Shown piece by piece: positions 40,263 to 49,749 of a stretch of DNA of 64,000 bases; positions within the stretch are counted from its first letter, which is position 1, and each line of letters opens with the position of its first letter. The position numbers and the translations under genes were made by a program. Location: the NCBI GenBank assembly GCA_028291515.1, contig JAQGHU010000022.1:62001-126000 (forward strand). Reading direction: 5' to 3'. This stretch comes from Schlesneria sp. Its GTDB lineage: Bacteria > Planctomycetota > Planctomycetia > Planctomycetales > Planctomycetaceae. The notes beneath the pieces were generated by a model. It saw only the letters and a program-made list of their open reading frames with translations. It did not search any database and was not told where the DNA came from.

Positions 40263-41612
40263 TCAAATGAGCAAGCCAGGAATCAGCTTCCCACCGTTCA
40301 CCAAAGGGACTGGTCGGCCAAGCGGATCTGCATACTCTTTGTCCGCGTCAATTCCTAGCAGTGTGTGGATCGTCCGCAGCAGATCATCGACACTGACCGG
40401 ATCGCTGGTGGGATAGGCGGCTTGAGCGTCGGTCGATCCGATGATCTGCCCCGGCTTCACACCACCCCCGGCGAACAAGATGCATTGAGCCATCGACCAG
40501 TGATCGCGACCTGCCTGAGCGTTCACGCGCGGAGTCCGCCCCATTTCGCCCATCATCACAACCAGCGTCGAATCAAGTAGTCCTCGCTGTTCCAGGTCCA
40601 TGATCAAGGCCGCGAATGCCTTGTCAGCGGGTGGAATCAGATCGCCCTGCAAGCTGGGGAAGCAATTGAAATGAACGTCCCAACCCGGGGCATCGATTCC
40701 CACGAAACGGCAACCGGATTCAATCAGCCTTCGACCGAGTAGTGCGCTCTGACCGATTTGAGACATCCCGTATGACTCGCGCACATTGACTGGTTCAGCC
40801 TGGATATTGAACGCTTTGCGCGCTTCGGGTGATGTCATCAAGTCGCGAGCTTTCTGATAATACGTGCCCATGGCGGCGGCTCGACCAGTCCCCGGCTGAC
40901 GCTTTTCCAGGCCAGCCAACAACCGCTGTCGCAGGTCGGCTCGCTGGATCGAAAGACCTCCGATCTGACCCAAATCGCGAACTTCAAAATCGGGCTGGCT
41001 GGGATCGGCTTCGATCACAAACGGGGCGTATTCAGCCCCGAAGTAACCGGGCCCTCCCGCAGACATCGGATGCGGCATATTGATGTAGGGCGGGACCGTT
41101 CCATTCGAGCCCAATTCACGACTGATGATCGAACCGAGGGAGGGATACAGCTCATTGGTGGGGATCGGGTATTCGCCATCGGCGAATGTCGGCCGGCGTC
41201 CCGTTATCACGTAGTGGTAACCCGTCGCGTGGCCGTTGTCGGTGTGAGTGTGACTGCGGACGACTGTGAACTTGTCTGTGATCTTGGCGCATTCTCGGCA
41301 ATGCTCGGTGAAGATCACTCCTGGTGTGTTCGTGGGGATCGTTTGGAACGGACCGCGAATTTCGACTGGTGCTTCGGGCTTTGGATCCCACATGTCCTGT
41401 TGAGGTGGTCCCCCTTCCAGAAAGATGAAAATGCACGACTTAGCGCGGGCATTTCGTTTCTGGCCATCCGCCTTCGCGGCGTCTTCCGCTCGCAGAAGGC
41501 CCGGTAGAGTCAGCCCGCCGAATAAACCAGTGGCGCCCAACCGCAGCGTCTGGCGGCGACTGATGCCGTTACACAGCCGCTGCCGAGGTCCTGGAAAGGG
41601 AAGCTGAAACAT
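40263..41612 (-). CDS. Tat-exported DUF1501 protein
   Basis: The 449-residue protein has a twin-arginine signal (SRRQTLRLGATGLFGGLTL), then FIFLEGGPPQQDMWDPKP, which is the DUF1501 signature, and motifs DAPGWDVHFNCFPSL, LVVMMGEMGRTPRVN and GRDHWSMAQCILFAGGG. DUF1501 belongs to the alkaline-phosphatase/sulfatase superfamily; the Asp, His and Gly-rich motifs can bind metal. Substrates are unknown, but DUF1501 proteins are always paired with DUF1549/DUF1553 proteins in planctomycetes, as here, 44 bases downstream of that gene. Likely periplasmic. Confidence 0.93.
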   Translation of the reverse strand: MFQLPFPGPRQRLCNGISRRQTLRLGATGLFGGLTLPGLLRAEDAAKADGQKRNARAKSCIFIFLEGGPPQQDMWDPKPEAPVEIRGPFQTIPTNTPGVIFTEHCRECAKITDKFTVVRSHTHTDNGHATGYHYVITGRRPTFADGEYPIPTNELYPSLGSIISRELGSNGTVPPYINMPHPMSAGGPGYFGAEYAPFVIEADPSQPDFEVRDLGQIGGLSIQRADLRQRLLAGLEKRQPGTGRAAAMGTYYQKARDLMTSPEARKAFNIQAEPVNVRESYGMSQIGQSALLGRRLIESGCRFVGIDAPGWDVHFNCFPSLQGDLIPPADKAFAALIMDLEQRGLLDSTLVVMMGEMGRTPRVNAQAGRDHWSMAQCILFAGGGVKPGQIIGSTDAQAAYPTSDPVSVDDLLRTIHTLLGIDADKEYADPLGRPVPLVNGGKLIPGLLI

Positions 41613-41656
41613 GGTCTGTACTCCTTCGCAAAGTCGCGCGTCGCCGGTCTCAATAC

Positions 41657-44071
41657 TTAGTGGTTGTACAAGAACTCTTTTGTGTTCAGCACAGACCAGA
41701 GAATGTCTTCCACTGCAACTCGCCGATTTCCGCTGGCCGCACCGAATGCGGATTTCATCAACTGTCGTTCCTCATCTGTCGGAAACCGGCTGAGTGTCGC
41801 CAGGTAGATCTCATCGGTGATTTGATCGTCCGAGAGCGTCGAATCTGCCAGTTTGCGAGCGGTTCCGTGGCGGTGTGCGATTTTCTCATTCACCTCGGGC
41901 GAGTTCAGCAGGTGTAGCGCTTGTGAAATGCTGGGCTCGTTGCTGCGTTCACATTCACAGACTGTCGCACGAACCGGCCGACCGAAGATCCGAAAGAAAT
42001 AGGACGGCATCCGATTGTCCCAGACCTGAATTGATCGAATTCCCTCTGGCCAGCCGTTGAACTTCTCGGGAACCCCCGTGGTCTGGCTGATCGAATCGAG
42101 TAGTACTTCCGCGGGAACCGCCTTCGGGCGTGCGTGTGAAAAATGCTGACGATCATCGCGGTTCAGATCCGTGGCGATTCCCAACTGATAAGCGCGTGAC
42201 AACAGCAGAGTCTTGCTGAACGCCTTCAAGTCGTACTTCAATTCTTTTAGATGAGCTTCCAAGGCATCGAGCAACGGTTCGTTGGTCGCCGGATTGGTCG
42301 CGCGCATGTCGTCGATCGGTTCGACCAGTCCACTTCCGAAATAATGCGACCACAATCGATTCGCAATCGCGCGTGCGAAAAACGGGTTGTCGGGGGCGGT
42401 CATCCAAGCCGCCAGCACCAGTCGACGATCAACGATATTCGAGAAGTCAGCTGTACTGGCACCCAACGCTCGGGCCGGGACCAATTCTCCGGTTCGCGGA
42501 TGTTTTTGATCTGCTCCACCGCGAGCAACAATCGCTTCCGTGCCCTCCGGCAGCTTCTTGACCGTGATGCCGGAGAAGAAGCCGGCCAAGCCGGCATAGT
42601 CGTCCTGGCTCCAGCGTTCGCTGGGGTGGTGATGACACTGTGCGCATTCGATTCTGACGCCGAGAAACAGTTGGCTCACAGCACGGCTGGTGACTTCGGG
42701 CGTGTCTAGCGATTTGAAGAATGCGGCAGGGCTTTCACTCTGAATCGGTCCCTGCGCCGCCAGGATCTCGCGAGCCATTTCGTCGTATGGGCGATTCTCC
42801 GTGAACTGCTTTCGCAACCACCGCGTCAATCCGACTGTTCCCTGCGGTGTTATCTTGAGCTTGTCGGCCTTGAGGAGATCCGACCATTTCATCGCCCAGT
42901 AATCGATATATTCAGGACGCTCGAACAGAGCGTTCACCATTTTCACTCGTTTGTCGGCAGCTTGATCGGCGAGGAACTGCCGAGCTTCAGCCGCGGTGGG
43001 TAACGTTCCGATCACATCGAGATAGGCGCGTCGCAAAAACGTCGCGTCATCAATGGAATCACTGGGCGGAATCCCCAGGCGAGTCAACTTGTTCCAGACA
43101 TGCGTGTCGATAAAGTTCGCCTCGGTGGGCCTGACGAACGTGCTGCCGGGACGAGGCAGAGCGACTCGACAGACCGCGACGTGCCCGAGATAACGGATGA
43201 GCACTGCTGCCTCGCCTGGTATTTCACTGGCTTGCAGCAACCCCCGTTGATCCGCGTCGGCGATGTGCGGCGCGTTCGAGATGTAGTCCGATTCCACCGT
43301 GGCACAGCGTCGTTCGCCGCGATCATCGATTGCCCACACTCGCAGTTGCTGAGTCCCGCCAGGGGTCATCACGAACTCAGCTGGCTCCACTTGGATCGAA
43401 ACAATTCGTCGTTCGTCGGCAACATGGGCCGGAGCGCTCGATGCGATCCAGCGCAGCAATCTCTTGTACTGCGGGCTGCCAGGCTCAATCTTGCGACCGC
43501 CACCATGAGGAGCTTCGGCCGTTGCCTTTCGCAGGAGCAGGCTTGTTTCTGGCGCGGTCAACGACAGGCGTCGCCCCTTTCCCTCCTTCGTCAGCGCATC
43601 GTGATCGTAAGTCGTATCGAAGCCCAGCAAACTCAGTTTGAATCCATTCTGCCCCTCGGCTTTGCCGTGACATCCTCCCGAATTGCATCGCGCTTTGGTG
43701 AGGATCGGCTGAATCTCGTGCTCGAACGAGACAGGTCGCGGTTGGCTAAACCCGGTAACGGTGATGGGAACATGGATTTCAGTCGCACCGTTGCGAACCA
43801 GCAGTTGCGTCGAACCTTCGGCAAGCGGATAGATCAAGCCGCCAGTATCGACACGGGCGATTGATGGATCATTTATCTCGAACTGAACAGACCTGGTCGC
43901 GTCACGTGTCACGCCATCGTGAACTTCCGCAACCAGCAGTTGCTGCGAATCTTCCGGACGCTCCAGTCGAACGGCGACAGGTGTGACTCGAAATTCGGCG
44001 GCTCCGACGGTTGGGCAAGCGGCGAAACACCCAATGAGAACGATCAGTGAGAGTTTCCATGCAAGATTCAA
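41657..44071 (-). CDS. DUF1549/DUF1553 protein with cytochrome-like domain
   Basis: The 804-residue protein has a signal peptide (LIVLIGCFAACPTVGAAE), Ig-like regions flanking a planctomycete cytochrome-like segment with CNSGGCHG near 133, a DUF1549 domain (THVWNKLTRLGIPPSDSI, AMKWSDLLKADK) with CAQCHHHP near 480, and a C-terminal DUF1553 domain (WMTAPDNPFFARAIANRLW, MRATNPATNEPLLDAL, RSIQVWDNRMPSYFFRIFG). CNSGGCH and CAQCH could bind c-type haem, but the first has an unusual spacing. The family is planctomycete-rich and of unknown role. It lies 44 bases before DUF1501 and 128 after the HEAT gene. Confidence 0.92.
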   Translation of the reverse strand: MNLAWKLSLIVLIGCFAACPTVGAAEFRVTPVAVRLERPEDSQQLLVAEVHDGVTRDATRSVQFEINDPSIARVDTGGLIYPLAEGSTQLLVRNGATEIHVPITVTGFSQPRPVSFEHEIQPILTKARCNSGGCHGKAEGQNGFKLSLLGFDTTYDHDALTKEGKGRRLSLTAPETSLLLRKATAEAPHGGGRKIEPGSPQYKRLLRWIASSAPAHVADERRIVSIQVEPAEFVMTPGGTQQLRVWAIDDRGERRCATVESDYISNAPHIADADQRGLLQASEIPGEAAVLIRYLGHVAVCRVALPRPGSTFVRPTEANFIDTHVWNKLTRLGIPPSDSIDDATFLRRAYLDVIGTLPTAAEARQFLADQAADKRVKMVNALFERPEYIDYWAMKWSDLLKADKLKITPQGTVGLTRWLRKQFTENRPYDEMAREILAAQGPIQSESPAAFFKSLDTPEVTSRAVSQLFLGVRIECAQCHHHPSERWSQDDYAGLAGFFSGITVKKLPEGTEAIVARGGADQKHPRTGELVPARALGASTADFSNIVDRRLVLAAWMTAPDNPFFARAIANRLWSHYFGSGLVEPIDDMRATNPATNEPLLDALEAHLKELKYDLKAFSKTLLLSRAYQLGIATDLNRDDRQHFSHARPKAVPAEVLLDSISQTTGVPEKFNGWPEGIRSIQVWDNRMPSYFFRIFGRPVRATVCECERSNEPSISQALHLLNSPEVNEKIAHRHGTARKLADSTLSDDQITDEIYLATLSRFPTDEERQLMKSAFGAASGNRRVAVEDILWSVLNTKEFLYNH

Positions 44072-44199
44072 TTGGGGACTCCAAGTCGAAGAACCTCACT
44101 GGCCTGCTGTGCCCTGGAATATCAATGGTAGTTTATGGATGTGATCGGCGGTCTGGCAAGACGAATGGCATACGGAATCCCGCAGGTATAGATGACTGC

Positions 44200-44946
44200 T
44201 TACCGTCGCAATTGCTCGCAAGCACCTCGTGCCGCGGCTGCGACCCCCTCATCTTCGTCGGTTGCGGCAATCTCCAACGCTTTGAACGCTTCCTCCGATT
44301 TAACACCACACGCCCCGAGCGCGATCGCCGCATTTTCGCGAACGATCGGTTCGTCGTCGTCGAGCGCGGTGATCAGCTCTTCTACTAACGGTGTCGCCTT
44401 CGTACCCCACTGGCAGACAACGGCAGACGAGTTTTCGCGGACTTCCGCTTGAGGATGTGCCAGCAATCTCTGAAATCGGGAAAGCATCAGCTCAGGCGAC
44501 AAGTCAAGACGTTCGCCCGCTGCGGTGACCACAACAGCTAACATGAGCGGCTGAGTTCCCTCGTCATCCAGCAATGCCAGCAGCACATCCCGAGCGGCGG
44601 CACACTCCGGTGCCACCTGCGTCAGTGTTCGCGCCGCTTCAAACCGGACATCAGGGTCTTCATCGTTCAGACACTGTTGCAGGTTTGTTGCAGTGCTCGC
44701 CCAGTTCTCGCTGGAAGACTGATCCGCGGTGCGCGACTTCAGTTCGCGCAACTGTTTGGCGGCGAGTGCTCGCACACCCGAATCGGCATCGCCGAGTGAG
44801 CGAGCACACCATTCCAATGCCTGCTGCGGCGAACCTGTTGAGTTCACGCCGAGTAATGCGCGATAGCGATCATCCGCCGACGCGGATTGTTGCAGGACAT
44901 TGATCCATTCATGGGCAGAGCGGCTCGAGAAAGGTGATTGAGGCAT
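44200..44946 (-). CDS. HEAT-repeat protein
   Basis: The 248-residue protein is built of HEAT-like helix pairs of about 30-35 residues: DADSGVRALAAKQLREL, DEDPDVRFEAARTLTQV, HPQAEVRENSSAVVCQW, DDEPIVRENAAIALGAC and DEDEGVAAAARGACEQL. The D-x-V-R-x-x-A-A pattern is plain. There is no signal peptide, so it is a cytosolic scaffold or binding protein of unknown partner. It is upstream of the DUF1549/DUF1553 gene on the same strand, 128 bases apart, and may share its transcript. Confidence 0.82.
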   Translation of the reverse strand: MPQSPFSSRSAHEWINVLQQSASADDRYRALLGVNSTGSPQQALEWCARSLGDADSGVRALAAKQLRELKSRTADQSSSENWASTATNLQQCLNDEDPDVRFEAARTLTQVAPECAAARDVLLALLDDEGTQPLMLAVVVTAAGERLDLSPELMLSRFQRLLAHPQAEVRENSSAVVCQWGTKATPLVEELITALDDDEPIVRENAAIALGACGVKSEEAFKALEIAATDEDEGVAAAARGACEQLRR

Positions 44947-44981
44947 CGAAGGTGTTGTTCCAAGTTGTTGTGAGGTGGTCG

Positions 44982-45326
44982 CTAGTGTTGTGACGCGACC
45001 TTAAATTCGGCGTCCCGCTCGACTCGACAGACTCGTAGGAAATAGTGTTGGTACCATTTCTCGCGACCACTGGCCTGCGCTTCTAAATGTTCGGCGTGCT
45101 GTTGCCAGCTTCGAATCGCATCCAGGTCGCTCCAATACGAGACGGTAATCGCTGCACCCGTCGAATCGCCGACATGCTCCATTCCCAGGTATCCCGGTTG
45201 CAAGGCGGCGAGTTCGGACATGCGTTGAGCCGCCTGGCCGTAATCCGCATCATCGGTGGATGTCTTTTGCGACGTGAAGATCACCGCGTAGTACGGCGGT
45301 TGCGGGGTGGCGGCAATTGTATCCAT
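44982..45326 (-). CDS. Antibiotic-biosynthesis-monooxygenase-fold protein
   Basis: The 114-residue protein fits the ABM fold (ferredoxin-like): YYAVIFTSQKTSTDD at the start, LAALQPGYLGMEHVGDST in the middle and TVSYWSDLDAIRSWQQHAEH, ending WYQHYFLRVCRVERD. The pattern of GYLGMEHV followed by S-Y-W and W-x-x-H is shared by small YqjZ-like members, which can be haem-degrading or quinol monooxygenases but often have no known substrate. It lies between the HEAT gene (35 bases) and the SDR gene (40 bases), all on the minus strand. Confidence 0.8.
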   Translation of the reverse strand: MDTIAATPQPPYYAVIFTSQKTSTDDADYGQAAQRMSELAALQPGYLGMEHVGDSTGAAITVSYWSDLDAIRSWQQHAEHLEAQASGREKWYQHYFLRVCRVERDAEFKVASQH

Positions 45327-45366
45327 GAACAGGCGAACTTTCGCGAAGAATCAAAGCCGATGATTT

Positions 45367-46176
45367 CTACCAATGCATCACAAAGCCGCCGTCCACATTG
45401 ATCGTTTGTCCGGTGACCTGTGCAGCGCGTGCTGACGACAAGAACACAACCATGTCGGCGATGTCTTCCGCCGACTGCCAGCGTCCCAGTGGCACAATGT
45501 TACGAACTTTGTCACCCGCCCAATCGTCGTAAGAGCGGCGCTTGTCGAGCGGCTGTTGATCGTTCCACGCTTGCCAGACCTGGCGATTCAGCGGCGTCTG
45601 CACCATGCCGGGATTCACCGTGTTCACACGCACCAGATGGGGAGCCAGATCCTTCGCCAGGCACTGTGCAAAATTGATGTTCGCGGCTTTACTGGCACTG
45701 TAGGGGGGATCGGTTTGCGATCCGATTTGCCCGGCGACCGAGGCGACAAAGACCATTGTTCCGTTTCGGCGAGAGATCATGCCCGGCGCGATCAACTGAG
45801 CAACGTGAACCATTCCCATGACGTTCACATTCAACACGCGGTGCCATGATTTCGGATCGACATTCGTGAAAGGGAACCCGAACTGACCGGAAGTCACTGC
45901 GGCCGCATGCACCAGATGCACAATCGGCCCCAGCTTGCTTTCCGATTGCTCAAGAGCCGCGCTCACGGAGTCGAGCGAACTGACATCAACGGAGAGGCCA
46001 GCGGTGGTCACGTCATATTTCTTGGCGAGCGAGTCGGCGACAGCTCCCACATCGCGGGCCACGTCCCAGATGGCAACAGGACATCCCTCGCGAGCCAGGG
46101 TTTCGGCACAAGCGAGGCCAATCCCGCTCGCGCCCCCCGTCACGATGGCGGCTTCGCCCTTCAACTGTAGGTCCAT
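45367..46176 (-). CDS. SDR family NAD(P)-dependent oxidoreductase
   Basis: The 269-residue protein is a classical short-chain dehydrogenase. Landmarks are TGGASGIG at 13-20 (cofactor site), a Ser in VFVASVAGQIGS, YSASKAANINFA near residue 160 (catalytic Tyr and Lys), NPGMVQTPL and the closing TGQTINVDGGFVMHW. It should reduce or oxidise a hydroxyl or carbonyl group of an unknown substrate in the cytosol. The acidic residue after beta-2 (WDVARDVG) favours NAD over NADP. It lies divergent to the TIM-barrel isomerase gene at 46331, so the pair may serve a sugar or polyol pathway. Confidence 0.9.
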   Translation of the reverse strand: MDLQLKGEAAIVTGGASGIGLACAETLAREGCPVAIWDVARDVGAVADSLAKKYDVTTAGLSVDVSSLDSVSAALEQSESKLGPIVHLVHAAAVTSGQFGFPFTNVDPKSWHRVLNVNVMGMVHVAQLIAPGMISRRNGTMVFVASVAGQIGSQTDPPYSASKAANINFAQCLAKDLAPHLVRVNTVNPGMVQTPLNRQVWQAWNDQQPLDKRRSYDDWAGDKVRNIVPLGRWQSAEDIADMVVFLSSARAAQVTGQTINVDGGFVMHW

Positions 46177-46330
46177 GTCGTCGTCTCAATGATGTTCAAA
46201 GGCTTAGCGAATGTGCCGTCCATTTCTCAGCAACACAAGATACCATCACGGCTGATCGCGAGCACGTGATCTGATAGAGTTTCAGCTCGCCGTCACCATC
46301 TTCATCGATGTCATGCTTTCGGATTCTGCC

Positions 46331-47152
46331 ATGAAACTTGGATTGATCAACTCCGCCTGGGCTCAAGCCGGTCGCGAAACGGCCTGGGGGATTCAAAAGA
46401 CGAAGGAGCTGGGTTTCGATTCGATCGACATCTTCGCCGATCCGCTCGACATTGATGTGACCGAGCGGTTGTTGATCCGACGCGAGTGTGAACGAGTCGG
46501 GTTGCCGATTGTTTCGATCTGCTGTGTCGCCACGGGGTTGATCGATTTCAATCCCAGTGTCCAGCGATTCCATATGGATCGAGTTGCCAAGTACCTGGAG
46601 TTGGCCCGCGAGTTCTCTGCCAGGAACGTGTTACTGGTGTTGGGCGAATATATTTGGAACCGCGAAGTGATTCGTCCTGAAGATCAATGGGCCTTCGCGG
46701 TTGATAACTGTCGCCGTCTGGGTGACTACGCTGGCGAACTTGACTTGCAGATCGCGTTGGAGTTGGAGCCCTTCCCTCTGTCGCTGTTGAATAACGTTGA
46801 GACGATGGTGCAGTTCATCGACGACGTGCATCACGACGCGGTTCAGGCGAACATCGATATTTCTCATCTTTGTCTGGCGAATGTCGAGCCTCAGGAACTT
46901 CGCCGATTGAAGGGAAAGGCGATTCACGTCCATATCTCCGACTGCGATGGCAAGGTCCATGGGGATCTTCCTCCAGGCCGCGGCGTCGTCGACTTTGCAC
47001 CCTATCTCCGCGAGATCGCCGATCTCAAAATCGACGGCGCGATCTCCATCGAACTGGAATACAGTCCACAGCCGGACCAGATCGAGGCCTGGGTCGAAGA
47101 AGCCTATCGAGCCACCAACAAACTGATGCAGGGGGCCGGCCTGCGCGACTGA
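46331..47152 (+). CDS. Sugar phosphate isomerase/epimerase family (TIM barrel)
   Basis: The 273-residue protein has the xylose-isomerase-like TIM barrel of IolE/DTE-type enzymes: KLGLINSAWAQAG, GFDSIDIFADPLDIDV, LDLQIALELEPFP (metal-ligand Glu), ANIDISHLCLAN (Asp and His) and GAISIELEYSPQP (Glu near the end). The order E, D-x-S-H, H and E fits a metal-dependent sugar epimerase. ATG 46331 is chosen since the barrel begins at its first residues; a TTG or Met upstream adds nothing. It ends seven bases before the convergent MMPL gene. The substrate is unknown; a divergent SDR gene points to sugar or inositol conversion. Confidence 0.88.
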   Translation: MKLGLINSAWAQAGRETAWGIQKTKELGFDSIDIFADPLDIDVTERLLIRRECERVGLPIVSICCVATGLIDFNPSVQRFHMDRVAKYLELAREFSARNVLLVLGEYIWNREVIRPEDQWAFAVDNCRRLGDYAGELDLQIALELEPFPLSLLNNVETMVQFIDDVHHDAVQANIDISHLCLANVEPQELRRLKGKAIHVHISDCDGKVHGDLPPGRGVVDFAPYLREIADLKIDGAISIELEYSPQPDQIEAWVEEAYRATNKLMQGAGLRD

Positions 47153-47159
47153 CATCTAC

Positions 47160-49535
47160 TTAGTCGTCAGATTGCAATGCGGCCGCGGCCTGTTGGGGCG
47201 TCTGGCGCCAGAACAAGACGAGACAAGCGGGCAATAACAACAACACGCCCAGCAGGTTGCCGATGATGGTGACGCTGGTCAGCTCCGCGAAACGCCGAGT
47301 CGGAACGAAGTCAGAACGGAACAGCACCGCCATGCCAAATAACAACAGCATGCTGGTCAGCACGATGGCTCGGCCCGTTCCCAGGAAAGCCTGACGAACG
47401 GCCAGGACTTTGTCCCCTGTTCGTTCCATCTCCTGCCGGAAGCGATAGAGAAAATAAATCGTGTTGTCGTCAGCCAGGCCCAGGCAGATGGTAAACGCAA
47501 TGACGTTCGCCACGTTCATGTCGTACTTCATCAATCCCATATAGCCAAGGGTAATTGCCAGCGGAGTCAGATTCGGCAAGGCCGCGATCAAGCCGACGCG
47601 GAACGATCGGAACTCAAATGCGATCAACGCAAAAATGACCAGCGACGCCGATAGCAACGCGTTGAAGAGATCGCGGACAAGAATCGTCAATGCCTGAGCA
47701 TTCACATAACCTTCACCGGTCAACTCGGCACGAACGGGACCCTTGTCGGGAAAGACCGCAGCCAGACGTTGCTGCAGTTCTTCAATTAGCTTCAGTGTCT
47801 CGCGTGACCCGATTTCCTGCAGCCGCAGTCGGATTCGTGCTCGTTTTCCATCTTCGGAAACGAACGAATAGTAGTGAAAGACTTCCGGAAAACGCTGCAC
47901 GAAGTCGGCTGTTCGCTTGAGTCGCGCTTCACCGATCTCGCTCAATGGCACCAATTCCAGGTCGGTCTCGTCCTTCTTTCGACCCGGCCATTTGTGGAGC
48001 AACTCGCGGAAGACATCGGCGTAAGACTGACCTGACAAGATCCCTGGCAGCGATTTCACGCTCTTTTCCGCTTCAGCCACCTGTTGAAAGACCGCGGGCT
48101 CCATAAATGCCCCAGCATGATCTGCGGTGAGGCTGATTTCGAGTGGCATGATTCCTGACAAGTGTTTTTCGATGACGCGCATGGCTTTCATCGACGGATG
48201 CTCTTCGTGGAATGTCTCACGGATCGCATAGGTGTTGATGACGACGTGGCTGCCCGACCAGGCAGCGGCCAGGACCAGCAGCGCGGCACACCCCATTGTG
48301 GCCCAGGCATGTCGAGCGACGGCGTACCCGAGGAAAGTGACAATTCGGGTCAGCACTCCCGGCGTTGTTTCATTCGTGCCGACATAAGTTGGCGCGGGGA
48401 AGAATCTGAACAGAGCCCCCAGCGTCAATAATGTGCTGACATATTGGAATCCGATACCGATGGCGGCCTGGCCGCCGAACATGCTCAGTACTTCCGAGCG
48501 AGCGAGGTAGAGGCTCGCGAATCCGACCGCTGTGGTAATGGCCGCCAACAAGCACGGCGGAGCCATCCGAGCGATCGCTTCCCTCGCGGCGGTGCGGCGA
48601 TCCAGTCCGGCGGCGGATTGCTCGGCGTAGCACGTCACAATTTGCACGCAGCTCGAGACACCGATGATCATCAACAGGATCGGCAGGATATTACTGACCA
48701 GATTCAGCGTGTCGCCGGTGATGGCGAACGTGGCCATCGTCCAAGTGAGGCCGATTCCGACCGCGCAGAGCGGAAGCAAAGCTCCCGACAAACGCCGGAA
48801 CATTAGGCCCAGCACAATCAGATAGACAATGCCTCCCAGCGGCATCAGCGTCGCCATGTCTCCCATCAAATCCTGAACGACTTCAATACGAAGTTCAGGA
48901 AGGCCGCTTAACAGCATCTCAAAACCGATAGGAACCGGATGCTGCGCGATGACCGCTTTAACTTCATTGACTAACTTTGTGAGCGAATCAATGTCTTTCG
49001 CTGCCGGATCGAGGAAGACGGCAATGACAGAAACACTATCGTCGGCGCTCAGCAGTCCGCCTCGCACCATCTGGGAATCAGCAAGCAACTTTCGCACTCG
49101 ATCGGACGCGGCTTGGTTGACGACCACTTCGTCGATCATGGGTTGCAGCGACAGCCCGCCAAACGAAAAATGAGGAACCTGCAAAGTTCCCACCGCGTCT
49201 GTTCGAATCACTCCTGAAACGGTTTTCAACTGCTCGCAAATGTCAATCTGCCATTGCAGCGCAGGTACGCTCAACGCATCTTGCTCGCCGTTCGCTTTCA
49301 GGACGACCAGCAGAATCCCTTCGTCATAGCCGAAGGTCTGTTTGAATTCTTCGGCGTAGGCCAGAAGCTCGTCGTTGCCGCGATAGATCGATTGAGGCGT
49401 GAAATCGAACTTCACACCACGTGCGATCGCCAGCGAGATGAATGCCGAGATCAGCAGACCGCCAAAGACCAGAATCGGGTGCGAAAGCAGAAAATCTGCG
49501 AATCGCAGTAATGTTTGATGAACTCGCCTATTCAT
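47160..49535 (-). CDS. MMPL/RND superfamily transporter (HpnN-like)
   Basis: The 791-residue protein has the two-halved RND layout of MMPL proteins: TM1 (LVFGGLLISAFISLAIARG), a large periplasmic loop, a helix group TM2-6 (LGGIVYLIVLGLMFRRLSG, LPILLMIIGVSSCVQIVTC), a second loop, and a helix group near the end (LIALPNLTPLAITLGYMG, ICLGLADDNTIYFLYRFRQE). The GLADDNTIYFLYRF motif carries the acidic residues of the proton path. Such proteins move lipids, hopanoids or small molecules. The start is uncertain: ATG 49535 has GGTGAG before it, and ATG 49550 or TTG 49556 are alternatives. No membrane-fusion partner is adjacent. Confidence 0.88.
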   Translation of the reverse strand: MNRRVHQTLLRFADFLLSHPILVFGGLLISAFISLAIARGVKFDFTPQSIYRGNDELLAYAEEFKQTFGYDEGILLVVLKANGEQDALSVPALQWQIDICEQLKTVSGVIRTDAVGTLQVPHFSFGGLSLQPMIDEVVVNQAASDRVRKLLADSQMVRGGLLSADDSVSVIAVFLDPAAKDIDSLTKLVNEVKAVIAQHPVPIGFEMLLSGLPELRIEVVQDLMGDMATLMPLGGIVYLIVLGLMFRRLSGALLPLCAVGIGLTWTMATFAITGDTLNLVSNILPILLMIIGVSSCVQIVTCYAEQSAAGLDRRTAAREAIARMAPPCLLAAITTAVGFASLYLARSEVLSMFGGQAAIGIGFQYVSTLLTLGALFRFFPAPTYVGTNETTPGVLTRIVTFLGYAVARHAWATMGCAALLVLAAAWSGSHVVINTYAIRETFHEEHPSMKAMRVIEKHLSGIMPLEISLTADHAGAFMEPAVFQQVAEAEKSVKSLPGILSGQSYADVFRELLHKWPGRKKDETDLELVPLSEIGEARLKRTADFVQRFPEVFHYYSFVSEDGKRARIRLRLQEIGSRETLKLIEELQQRLAAVFPDKGPVRAELTGEGYVNAQALTILVRDLFNALLSASLVIFALIAFEFRSFRVGLIAALPNLTPLAITLGYMGLMKYDMNVANVIAFTICLGLADDNTIYFLYRFRQEMERTGDKVLAVRQAFLGTGRAIVLTSMLLLFGMAVLFRSDFVPTRRFAELTSVTIIGNLLGVLLLLPACLVLFWRQTPQQAAAALQSDD

Positions 49536-49749
49536 CGTCTCACCGGCCATATCCAATCATAACGTGCTGCCAACAGCGGCGTCCGCATTGTTGGTAGGGC
49601 GGCCACGCTTCAAAATACGTCAGCAAAAAACAAATCACACGAGACAGTCGCTATTATTAGTGGAGAATGCGATTCAGATCGAGAGAGGTTTTCGGCCGAA
49701 CTTTGACACCAAATAACTCAGTGCGCAGCAACTCGTGGCGAGACAACTC

